DNA of 64,000 nt, taken from assembly GCA_946807835.1 (NCBI GenBank), contig OX327702.1, positions 11,656,001-11,720,000 of the forward strand. The letters are read 5' to 3'. The notes beneath the pieces are model-generated. The model worked only from the letters and a program-made list of their open reading frames with translations. It searched no databases and was not told the DNA's origin. Every line of letters begins with the position of its first letter. Position 1 is the stretch's first letter. Origin of the DNA: Ailanthus altissimus. Lineage: Eukaryota; Streptophyta; Magnoliopsida; Sapindales; Simaroubaceae. This document shows, piece by piece, positions 50,403 through 61,094 of this stretch. The translations under genes and the position numbers were made by a program.

Positions 50403-51832
50403 TGATGCGATAATTCTATATCATAAATTAAGTGCAAGTATACACTATCGTATGCAAGTAATAAAGAGACTAAATAAGTCGAATGTCGAACCCACAGGGA
50501 TAATTGTTTCTTTTTAACCAATTATTAAAATTATATCTTCCTAATAATTATTCAGAAAAATAAAAATCTAAGACTGAATGTAAGAAATTTAAAACACAAT
50601 GTAAAGAAAATTAGGTGATAGCAATGTAGAGAAAACCTAGGATTAATATTATCCCTCAATATGCTTTTTAATGATTAATCCTCTAATATTTAACTCACTT
50701 AGTTTTTATTATTGATCAAGACACTAATGTATTCACAAGCCTCTTCCAAGGTCATGCAAGTATACCCTAATTTACCAAATACCTATATTCCTATGGTACT
50801 TGTAATAAATTAAGATTCATTAAGATTTGGTCTTATTGATCATACATGCCAATTAGGTATATTCCTATCCTAAATTGAAACTTGTATATGCAACATTGAA
50901 TGTTACTCTACAATCATGCATCAAATTACCTAGGTCTAAATATTATGATTCCTCTTCCAAGTTTATCAATAATATTACCAACTCATTCACCATATATTGG
51001 CCAGATATATTGAAGCATTAAACACAAGTAATTTAAATAATAAAAGACTAAGTTTATTAAATACTAAAAGATATGGCAATTTAAGCGCACATATTGAGTT
51101 CAAATATTAACCCCAGAAAATAAGTTAGCTCATGGCTACAAGAGAACAGTAGTAAAAATAATTATAAATCATGATATAATTATTAGTAAACCGATATAGA
51201 CGTCGAATTGCTCTTAATTGCGCTGCCTAGGAACTCTTGATGCCGAAAAACGTCTTGTATCTCTCTCTAAAGTTGCTTCAATTAAGCTCCTATTGCTCTC
51301 CAAGACTCGTGCTCTGTATTCTTGGTTCTCTTAGGTCGTCTTGGATTCTTTCTTGAAGGCTGGGAACGAGTGGCTTTATATAGGGATTGATATGAGCTTG
51401 AAAATCTCAATTCTCGTCGGACTAGGACTCGCACTACCGCTGGCGCGCTATACATATGTCGCTGGGGCGACGCGTGAAAAAGCTATTACCGCTGGAGCGG
51501 TGAGATCTTGGCGCTGGGGCGCTGTCTTGGCGCCGGGGCGGTGACTTTCTGGCGCTGGGGCGCTAGACGTGACTTAAGCAGGTCGTTTTTCTTATTTCGA
51601 TCACTATTTCAGCGCTGGGGCGAAAATACTTGTGGCGCTGGGGCGATGGACACATACTTTGAAAACTTTGCATTTTAGTCCCTGTTTTCGCTCCTTTTGC
51701 GTTCTTTCTTTAAATTTCGTTCAAGTCCCTATAAATAACAATAATGCACATAAATAGCCATCTATTCTCATAAAATCATAAAATATCAATAATAAAAACA
51801 TGAGAAAATATATGACAAATTTGCCCTTATCA
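50403..51832 (-). mobile_element. Athila-type solo LTR C2 (1430 bp)
   Basis: In plus view it runs from TGATGCGATAATTC to TGCCCTTATCA, with exact target duplication GGGCC at 50398-50402 and 51833-51837. Minus-strand TATATAAA is at 51375-51382. GTCGAACCCACAGGG near 50483 is the end-proximal landmark. It is the best preserved C copy; C1 is a diverged relative in the opposite direction. The right flank resumes LTR A9 (CTCCAATAGACATCC). Confidence 0.93.
51428..51660 (-). promoter_or_regulatory. GC-rich CGCCCCAGCGCC cassette upstream of the C2 TATA box
   Basis: In plus view GGCGCTGGGGCG-type words occur at least eight times with spacers of about 5-35 bp. The nearest word is about 46 bp from the TATA box. 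Words are better kept than in C1, where many CpG sites have changed. Role inferred from position. Confidence 0.65.
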
Positions 51833-52735
51833 GGGCCTCCAATAGACATCCTATATAATCCATCAACGGAAAGTCTTCTCGAGTTGAGTAGTATACGTGA
51901 TCCTTTGACCTGAGCACCACGATGGGCTTGTAAGTGATCTACTATACTTTGGTTCCACGCATGTCACAGACCTTTCATGGTGTGATCGCTAGGTGTCGCT
52001 GAGTATGGTCCGATGCTTATGGAGTCCGGTGCATACAGATATAAGATCTGTTAGCTCTTATAGGGAGTTCGATATCCATATGCTTCGAGATTGTATCTCA
52101 GAAAATCTTGTGGCCACAAGTATCAATCCCAGGAAAGAGTTCTGTCAGGGTAGAACAATATAGCAAAAGAGTTTGCGCATATTGTTCAGTGAGATACGAG
52201 TCTAGAGATAAGATATGGATAAGCATTAGGGGATTTGACGGTGATAATCTATATCCCCAGCACATCTAGGATATCATGACGAAAGGACTATACGTATGCG
52301 TTGTAACCTCAGCTTGTATAGTTCAATGCGCTGATTTGTATATCCGTGACGTGTGCGTGGGGCATTGCTCACGGACTCATGAAATAGTTCCATTTGACGA
52401 ATTGGGCATAAAACTTAGGGAGTCCCGCGATATGGAGTGTACTCGTTATGCACTAGGGCAGCGTGCCAGATTAAATTGTTTAATCCAGCAATATTCAGTA
52501 TTACCATAGGAATGCGTGCGTGTTTGTATTTAAGTGTTAAATTCAACAATTAGTCAATAATTATTATTTACTAATTACATAATGACACGTACCGTATTGT
52601 GGACTCTCAGTTGAGTTTATCCAAGTGTGGAATTTGGTGGGATCCATTAGGGGGTGAACTTGGTAACTATTTATGAAGGGCAAAATGGTCATTTCTCAGT
52701 TTGATTATTTAATAGTTAAATAATCAAAATATCTT

Positions 52736-52930
52736 TCTTTTTATATTATATATTATTATATATTATATTATTATTTATATTATATTATATATTATATTAT
52801 TATTTATATTATATTATATTATATATTATTATATATTATATTATTATTTATATTATATTATATATTATTATATATTATATTATTATATATTATATTATAT
52901 ATTATTATTATATTATATTATATATATATA
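52736..52930 (+). repeat. AT microsatellite in LTR A9
   Basis: About 190 bp built of TATTATATTATAT variants ending in (TA)n next to TATAAAG. The equivalent place in A7 and A1 is much shorter. Confidence 0.9.
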
Positions 52931-53450
52931 TAAAGAAAAAAAAAGAGAGAAAGAGATTGAATTTGGCCAAACGACCAAGGGAGAGAAAGGAAATGGAGAA
53001 GAGAAGAAGAAAAAAAATAGATGGAGAGGAAAAATAAAATTGTTTCATTTTTGTCTATCCTTCTAATTGAATAAGCAATTATGAATTGCTTCAAATCTCC
53101 ATTTCTTATCCTTTGGGAGAAAAGAATGTAAATTCACTCCCGGCTATTTTGGGGATTAAGAGTTAATCCCAGGCTGCTGTTCTAGCTCACCAAGCTTACC
53201 GTGTTGGTGACTAGAATTGCACACGAGTTGGTCTCCATGCGAACTCCGAAAAAAAAATATGTGTATAACGTTACATGTTAAGGTGAGTTCTCTACACTAT
53301 AAATATATTAATGCGATTAATATATTTTATTTATTGTGTTTATTACAAATTTCACGCTTTTGTTGAATTTAAATTCGTATATGATATGTATTTAAGTAAT
53401 AGACACAATTACACATGCATACACCCATACATATATTAGATCCGCTGACA

Positions 53451-55487
53451 AAAATACTATAGAATCTTGTGAATAGTACAGATTTTAAAATCTTGTATCG
53501 TACACTGACAGATAAAGGCCTATACTACTATATGTACGAGATCCTAAAAGTTATTTCATCTGATATTGCCCAAAATTCTGACTTTTGAGACTTCTTTACT
53601 TGATTTCTTCCTAACTTCTTTGAAGTTATTCAGAGTATGCTATTTATTCATTGAGGAAAACTTTCATATATTGAAGTTTGATATTTTATTTGTTTAGAAA
53701 ATATTGAAAACATAACGGAGTTCTTCCCTTTGGAAGAGGCAGAAGAACATTGTTTTAATATAACAACATACCAAATTACCTAACACTCTTACAATGCTAA
53801 TATGCTAAGTGATCAGCCTTCATGAACTAATTTTAATCCAATGTTACAGTTAACGTGGATGCTTTTTGCCATGTTATGATAAAGCCCAGAACCATATGAG
53901 TATTTATTCTTCATCTATTTCCTTTTTTTTTCTTTTGAACTTAAGGATTGTGGCATAAATCATATGTTTATTTAATTTTTGAAGCAACCTAAAAGTCAAA
54001 ATAGAACAAGTGTCTTATTTTTTAATTAACTTTTGTTCTACATTAAACTTTTATTTATGTTACCACTACAAGTTAAACTTATGGTTCTATGATTTTCTTA
54101 TATGGGTAGGTTTCTTAATTCAGGATTAGTTGGGGTTAAATTTAAACCACATGTTATTACAATGAAAACTGGAGAGGTTTATATTAGCCATTAAATATTT
54201 ATTTTCTTCTTATCATGCATCTTCTAGATCCAGTAGAAAAAAAAAATTTATTGCATTAAACATCATAAATGCATTTCTCTAAATCAATTTTTTTTTCTTT
54301 TTTGTGGTTTGAATACGCATTTTGGTAGCGGGAATTAGTTCATTAAGCAGATTTATGTATATTCTCAAAATAATTTCTCACACTCTTAGATGTTGAGATG
54401 TTTGTCTCCAATTTTGTCAATAAAGTTGGATCAACTCACCAATGGTAATAACAGCTTCAACTGCTATAGTCTTTCAGTAGATCTTGGACATTTTATTGTT
54501 TTATTATTTCAATTAGTTGTTTTGCCTTCTTGATTTATTGTTTTGGAAGTTTGTCAAGATACTATTAATGTAGTTTCAAGTAAAATGATATTTGCTCTGT
54601 AATAACATATTCATACATTTTTATGGGAGGATATGAAACTATTTAATCTGAACCAGAATATATATTGCATAAGGATTTGCTAGAGTAAAAGATGAAATGT
54701 AAGTAGTCAAAATCTTCGTATTTTTTTATTATTATTTTTTGGATATCTAAAATCTAAAGACTGAAATTTTAATCATGTTTTAGCTTCATCATTTTTAAAT
54801 TATCTTCCATACATTTCATAATAGCTCTAGAATTTGATCTAATTTTATAATAGTCTTTATTTATCAGTTGGGCACCACCTTATTACAAGGGCTTTTAATC
54901 ATTATAAACATTAGGACTGAGAGTATTTATTTGATGAAATAGGAATATGGCCAGGGTTTGAAGCTTTTATTTATGAAGGACTTGGACTAATCTCATCTTA
55001 CTGGAAGAGTACTTGTGAATTAGGGGAGCAGTTAAATCCATAACTCATTTTAGCAGACAAATCATTAAAGCATGTTGGTTCATCGGTGGATTTCTTGTCG
55101 AGAGTGGCAGTTAAACACAACAGAAGACCCTAAATACTTATCCCTTAAGAGATTCCAATAGATGTGGCATGTACACATCTAGCATTGTTGCCAGGTCTTT
55201 TGTTTACAATGTTAGCCACTTATTCAAGATTAATGATCCTTGTAGATGTGCTTATGGAACTATTGTAGTTTTTCAAAATTTAGTTTAAGACGCTTTGTAC
55301 TCAGTGAAACTTAATTTGGATGTTTTAACAATTGTAATTTTATTTATTTAAATAAATAAATAATTTGATATTTATTTAAATGTTGTATTTATGTATAGAT
55401 TTAAAATTTATAAATAAATTCAAAATTTTGCTTCAATAATTCAAATTTTATATTATTAAAAAATATTTTAAATTTAATTTCTAACAT
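53451..55487. other. Sequence without recognised features
   Basis: No long open frame, LTR boundary or known repeat was recognised. The composition is AT-rich with T-runs. CACTACAAG at about 54063 resembles a CACTA end but has no matching neighbour. Confidence 0.45.
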
Positions 55488-55757
55488 TACGGTGTCAGCG
55501 ATTCACTGATATTATGGTGTTGGATATTCATTGATACCACGGTATTAATACTTTTCTGATACTGTGGTGTTAGAGAGTTTTATTACTGAGACCATAGTGT
55601 TAGCAATTTACTAATACCATGGTATCAGTAATTCATTGACACCATATATGTGTCAGTAAAGTTTTGACTCGAGTAACACTAACACTTTAAAATGATGTCA
55701 GTGAAACCCTCCACCGACGTTAACTTAGCGTTAATAAAGATAATTTTTGTAATAGTG
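55488..55757 (-). mobile_element. CACTA-like terminus with subterminal repeats
   Basis: The minus strand begins CACTATTACAAAAATTATC at 55757, then CGCTAAGTTAACGTCGG. Upstream, 55491-55660 holds six or seven degenerate copies of a 25-30 bp unit around GGTGTCAGCAATTCACTGATACC, which is partly palindromic. Terminal CACTA followed by repeated subterminal motifs is typical of the CACTA (En/Spm) superfamily. The other end and the transposase were not found, so only one terminus is supported. Confidence 0.6.
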
Positions 55758-55782
55758 ATTAAAAAATTTTTGGTAAAAAGTT

Positions 55783-56046
55783 GAACAACAATCAACAATA
55801 AATTTAGGTGATTTTATAGCACGGTAAAAAAAAAAAAAGAGAATAAAGGGTCTCGGTGTATTTGTAGTTTTGTAACCACACATATAAAGCAGCACTAGTG
55901 ACTATGTAGATTAGGGGAGAAAAAAGTTGAACAATAATAAAAAGAAATATGAGTGAAAAGTTGAAAGACAATTAAAAAGAAATTTGGGTGATTTTGTAGT
56001 ACAATATATAAAGAAAAGGAACAGAACAAATGATCTTAATATACTT
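55783..56046 (+). repeat. Minisatellite, left part
   Basis: Degenerate units contain GTTGAACAACAAT, AAATTTGGGTGATTTTGTAG, GAGAATAAAGGGTCTC and ATATAAAGCAGCACTAGTGAC. The array continues at 58315, after the inserted LTR A10. Confidence 0.75.
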
Positions 56047-58309
56047 TATTAGTGTGTTGTGTATGGTGCAAACATGTATATTGTAATGTTTTTTTACTTT
56101 AATCATTGCATGTCTTACAGATACGTAGCGTAAAGAAAATTTAATTTTTTATTGTAATACACATATTAAATTTAAATTTTATTATAAAAAGTTTAATTTT
56201 TTATTACAATACACATACTGAATTTAAATTTCATTATAGTAATGAGATTAAAAATTACCTTTAAAGATAATTTGAGACATTTTCTATTTTTAGAGTTCAC
56301 CTTGAAGTGATCTTACGAGAAATTTTAAACTATAACATTCGATGAAATTACACAACTAAAATAATAACATTCAATTTCCTGCAGGAATTAAATTGAATGT
56401 TCAGCAACTCTTGCTGGTTATTCTCGGCCAAGGGGTACATAACTGCAACACTTGCAATTTTATTTTCTTTACTTCACTAATAATGGCCGAATGATTTGTC
56501 TCTCTCTTGGCTATTTTGACTAACACTTAGCCACTTAGTTAAAAATTATTACTATTACAATTTGTTTTCCCTTAATAGCCGAATGCCACATGCACAAAGC
56601 CCTTATATATTGCCATCCACTTGCCTCTTTAATTGCAATTGTATAACATTTGATTTACACCTCATAGTTAACAAAAAGTACACATGTCCTTATTATTTAA
56701 AAAGTGGCAATTGCCTTTGGTTAAATATTTAAATTGCCGGATGCTTACAAAGAGCCTTTAAATGCAAAAAATAATTTTCATTTAAATTACATTTTTATTT
56801 CTTCAATCGGTCAACTCTCTATTAGTGTAACAAATTGCCAATAATTTGCAATTTATATGTTACACTTTTTACATCTCAAGGACACTTATCCTTTAATAAG
56901 AAAATCGGTGCATAGCTTTGAAAGGTGATAATTGCCTTGCCATTTGTCAAACTATTATAACGCATCATTATGCATTTAGTTGACAAATGGCAACATCTTA
57001 TGGCATGAGGTAGCAAGTGATGACTAATTATCATTTGTCACTTGTCAAGCTCTTAGACTTAACATTTAATCTTATCTGCTTTTTGAGAGATTCTGAAATA
57101 ATTCTTACTTTCAAATTTTTTTCATATCGAATCGTTTGACCCGGTGCGCTACCCTAGTACTCAATGAGTACACTTCATTATTATTAGACTCCCTAGCTTT
57201 ACACCTATTTATCTTACAAAATTCTTCTATAAGTCCATAAATAATTCCCTACACACACATTATAGATATTATAATATGGTGCATTGAACCATACAAGCTG
57301 AGGTTAATACATATTCATATAATTCCTCATTCACTTATATCTTGGTAGAGCGGAGACATAGATCATCATTGTCAGGTTTTCATTTGCTTGACTGTGAACT
57401 TATCTCCAGATTTATATTTTCATAAACAATATATGCAAACACTTTTGCAACATTATTTATCCCACAGAAAACTTTCTCTTGGGTTTTATGCTTGTGGCCG
57501 GAAGATTTTTTAAAATACAATCTTGGAGCATCAAGATATACAACTGACCTATATGAGCTAACAATCTTATATTTAAACACACCAGACTCTATGAGCATCA
57601 GACCATACCTAACAGCACTCAGCGGTTAGACCATGAAAGGTCTCTGACATATGTGAAACCTAAATATAATAGATTCTTCACAAGCTCACTATGATGCTCA
57701 GGTCAAAAAATCACGAATACTACTCAACTCGAAAAAACCTTCCACTAACGGCTTTATGAGATGTTTATTGAAGGTTCTCATTGAGTCTGTTCAGTACTTA
57801 GTTACTCGTATGCCTATACGAGCTTTCACTAAACTCATGGTCTGCTAAGACAAACCATCTGGACTATCTAGATATAGACATACAATAGTCTATATATGAT
57901 AAGGTCTTCACCAACAAACTCATATCAGTGAAGATAAATCAGGAACATAAAGTTTGAAAACATACTTTCACAATGTCATTTTGTAGCACTATGTTATTAC
58001 TAATATATTCCTCAGTCTTTGTTCCGTTTTAGACTAGACTCTAACTCTTTAGATTTTGCTGACTCTTATAACTTGCTAACTTTTAGCAGTGTTAACAAAG
58101 AGTATTTATGTCTCTTAGTATTGCTAACTCTTAGCATTGATCTAAACTCCTTTAGACCAGATCTAAACTATACAATGTCTGAAACATTACAAGCATCTTA
58201 CCATATATTATTTGATATTAATAATTTTATTCAAAATATTTATTGTATAAATATTAAATAATTAATATTCATACAATATTATAATGACATGTAAACATCA
58301 TTTCTAACA
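56047..58309 (-). mobile_element. Solo LTR A10 of copia family A (2263 bp)
   Basis: The minus strand starts at 58309 with TGTTAGAAATGATGTTTACATG and ends at 56047 with CACTAATA (ancestral CA). Target duplication TACTT is exact at 56042-56046 and 58310-58314, and the minisatellite continues on both sides. GAGTACACTTCATT near 57168 and TCTAACTC words near 58035 match the family. No internal sequence is present. Confidence 0.9.
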
Positions 58310-58314
58310 TACTT

Positions 58315-58700
58315 GTAGTTCTAATACCATATATATAAAGCAGCACTGGTGACTGCTCAGGTGAGGGGACAGAAAAGTTGAACAACAACTATAAAAGAAA
58401 AAAAGAAGAAAATCAAGTGTCTCAGCATTGATATAGATCTATAACCACATAATCAAAAAGAAATTTGGGTAATTTTGTAGTATAGTAAAGAAAAAAAAAT
58501 GGAGAGAATAAAAGATCTCAGTGTCTTAATAGTTCTACAACCACACATAAAAAAAGAGAGAATAAATTTATTTAGTTTAAGTGATTCTATAGTATAGAAA
58601 AAATAAACAATTGAGAGAATAAAGAGTCTCAGTATCTCTGTGGTTATGCAACGATACATATATAAAGTAGCACTGGTGACTATTCAGATAGGGGGAGATT
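58315..58700 (+). repeat. Minisatellite, right part
   Basis: Continues the units of 55783-56046: TATATAAAGCAGCACTGGTGAC near 58330 and again near 58660, AGAAATTTGGGTAATTTTGTAG near 58460, GAGAATAAA..TCTCAGT near 58506 and 58615. Unit length varies from about 80 to 145 bp. From 58701 to 58917 nothing is recognised. Confidence 0.75.
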
Positions 58701-58917
58701 CACACCTTGTACATGTACCATGGTTTCACATACACAAAATAGGTATACTTGATTAACTAGTTTTCAAATTTCGTTCTTGAAAGACTTGAGCTGTCATGTT
58801 CTTGTAAGTGTAGGACTCAGTTCTTGACTTGTTGCCATCTTATAAAGGAGTTTTTAAATATAAAATATTTAAGTCATTTATTTTTCATGTAGAACTTGTG
58901 TATTTTGGAATACCTAT

Positions 58918-59246
58918 TGTAATGCCCCAAGAGTTTTTTAGTATTTTCTCAAACACTTTGTGCATAACAATGCTTGCTAGAGGCTACATGGGCCGATGAA
59001 GCAGTTTGTAGACCCATTGACTTAGATGGAGATTCGAGCCAAACCCACGACTTATGAAAGACGTATACTCTTATTTGGAAGGAAAATATTCCATGAAATA
59101 TGTGATGACATCTTGGAATATTCTTTGAAATATTTTTCAATCTTGTATATACATCGTTAGATCATTTAGATCTCAGCTGTTGATTGTATAGAGCTAGTAG
59201 TATATAAATGGGACATCCTCAGTTGTATAAAACCATCATAGCTTTT
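58918..59246 (+). mobile_element. Gypsy-type LTR fragment starting TGTAATGCCCC
   Basis: TGTAATGCCCCAAGAG resembles chromovirus LTR starts. A TATA box TATATAAA is at 59201-59208. Homology is lost at about 59247, where D2 begins. No other copy is in the window, so the call rests on start motif and TATA box only. Confidence 0.5.
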
Positions 59247-60260
59247 ATTCTCTTTTAAATTGAACAAAATTCATTAAGCACATGTTTTATAGATCATACA
59301 TTCTATTTGAGTGTATACCTATCTCATATGAAGCCTATGCTTATTACACGACAATCATGCATCAATATGCTAAGACTCAATACATAAATGCATTTTCCAA
59401 ATTTATTTATGTATTTCTAGATCCATTTAACTACTGGCCAAGTAATAAAATTGCATTAAACATAAGCATAAAGAATATCTTAAAAAGTGAATTCGTAACA
59501 TAAAAGAGATAGCTACAATCAATCACAAAATGAGTTCAAGAGTGTAATCCTAGATCAACAAAATTAGCTCATGTTTAAATTATAAGTTCATAAATCTAAA
59601 TCAATTAATACATACGAATCAAACATCTTACAATAAGTAAAAAAGCAAAGCAAAGAAAAGTTCCTTATTAATTCCTCTATTTTTAACCCTTGATGTTGAA
59701 TCCTTCATCTTTTAGTCTTTGATTAGATCCAAGGCTTGAGTTTTGTGTTTCTTATTTCCTTTCCACCTGCTCTTCCTTTCTTCTAGCTTAATAATGGTCT
59801 TTATATATGCTTAGGGTTTCAAAAATAGGGCAACTTTGCCTTAAAGGAGTTGACATTTGCTACGGCACGATCCAGGGCCACAGCCTCAGGGTTTATAAGC
59901 CGTAGCCTTGGGCTCTAGAAGATGGATATCTTTACCTCAGTTTTAGGGGGCCATAACCTTAGGCTATCAAAGATGAAAGCTACGACCTTAGCCTTTGTGG
60001 GTTGTAGCCTTAGCTTTTGGGGGATCGTGACCTTGGACTCTCGAGCATGAAGGCCACTACCTCAGCTCTTGTGGGTTGCAGCCTCTGATTCACTTTTTCT
60101 CGATTTGCTTATAGTGCATCTAACTTCCAATGCTTTTACTCTAATAGATTCCAAACCTATAATTCATCATTAATATGCATAAGAATTTGATTATTTAAAG
60201 TTAAATGGATAAGTATTAAGTTCTGAAGGTAAGAAATATAAGGATAATTTAGTCATATCA
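59247..60260 (-). mobile_element. Athila-type LTR D2, truncated
   Basis: Matches D1 from its position 11744 onward: GAACAAAATTCATTAAGCAC, then ATCATGCATCAATATGC, CACTGGCCAAGTAAT-like text and CATAAAAGAGA, to the end GTCATATCA near 60260. The R-U5 end (about 430 bp in D1) is missing. The minus-strand TATA box TATATAA is at 59801-59807. The region upstream of it carries an unusual cassette at 59855-60090. Confidence 0.8.
59855..60090 (-). promoter_or_regulatory. GCCGTAGCC-type cassette upstream of the D2 TATA box
   Basis: About eight words such as GGCCACAGCCTCAGG, GCCGTAGCCTTGGGCT, GGCCATAACCTTAGGCT and GTTGTAGCCTTAGCT lie in tandem at 25-30 bp spacing. It occupies the place of the GCGCCGCGGCGC cassette of D1, about 48 bp from the TATA box, but shares no words with it. 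Confidence 0.6.
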
Positions 60261-61094
60261 ATAAGCCTACTTGATTTGAAATTTGTAGCATCAACAAATA
60301 GTACTCTCCACTTACCCATTGATGGACTTAGTTTTGCTTAAATCTTTTAACCGCTTTTAAGCGTCATGTACCATGATATTTGGAAAAACTAACATTTCAG
60401 CAACCATTGTAATTTTGCCTATGTGTTGATGGTACAAGTACCTTTTCCTGACATTTCCTACGAAATTATAAAATTGAATGATCAGAAAGATGTAAGGTCA
60501 TTGTATTTACCTTATCTTCATACTGCATGCCTATGGCATCGAAGTACCTTTACATTTGCTAGATGAAGTTGTTAAACTCCTTAGTGTTCTGCTTATCACT
60601 AAACTCCTTCGACTTAGGAGTTTTAACTATTAATGTATCCACTGTAACTTAAGCAACAACAGTCTCACTCGCCACTGATTATTTGTATAGTACCATGTCC
60701 TCTTTAACAGCTTTAAATCATTTACGAAGCTTCTCTATTTAGGCTTGAACCTTGTCCGTGGTGAAATATTTGTTCTCATGAAAAATGTTAATCTAATGTT
60801 GCTACTTACCATCATAGCTCTTGATGGATTTGTCAGTGAAGGAGCATAGCTCATCCCCTTGAGGATCAAGGTCTACCTCGAGCTTCTCCACATGTTTGTC
60901 TAACTACCCAAGGTGATTTTTTTCCTTTCCCACAATGCCACCAAGCGTCTTCACCATGGTCCCTAGATAATGGCTTGGATCAATAGACTTCTCACGAGAT
61001 ACACTGTTATGCCTCTTGGCTTTTGAGTTAAAACCCCCTCTTTAGTTAACTCTGAAGATGTTACCTTATCTTTCACTATCTTCTTTGAACTAAT
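60261..61094 (-). pseudogene. Ty3/gypsy gag-like fragment
   Basis: The minus strand reads, with breaks, HVEKLEVDLDPQGDEL near 60890, KTPKSKEFSD near 60610, EFNNFI then RYFDAIGM near 60540, and VNTMTLHLSDHSIL near 60490. This order (PKPKEF, FL..MEQYF, V..A..YL.D.A..WWR) is the common pattern of plant gypsy gag. Stops are frequent. It lies between two minus-strand LTRs (E upstream, D2 downstream), but they belong to different subfamilies, so a single element is not proved. Confidence 0.55.

Larger units (their letters stand above)
49844..53450 (+). mobile_element. Family A LTR A9, holding C2
   Basis: Starts TGTTAGGGTCGGTGC inside the RT of element 4 and ends GATCCGCTGACA. Without C2 it is about 2.17 kb. 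The left flank GCTTG is not repeated on the right (AAAAT), and the rest of RT does not resume after it. So this is not a clean solo LTR: the right side has been lost by deletion or recombination. A TATA stretch is at about 52918-52931. Confidence 0.87.

Noticed and set aside
52736..52930. AT-rich block as a matrix attachment or replication origin
   Set aside because: It is a simple microsatellite expansion at a known position inside an A LTR; nothing else supports an origin.
54063..54072. CACTACAAG as left end of the CACTA-like element at 55757
   Set aside because: Only the first bases match; the following sequence does not pair with the right end and the 3 bp flanks (TAC, ATT) differ.
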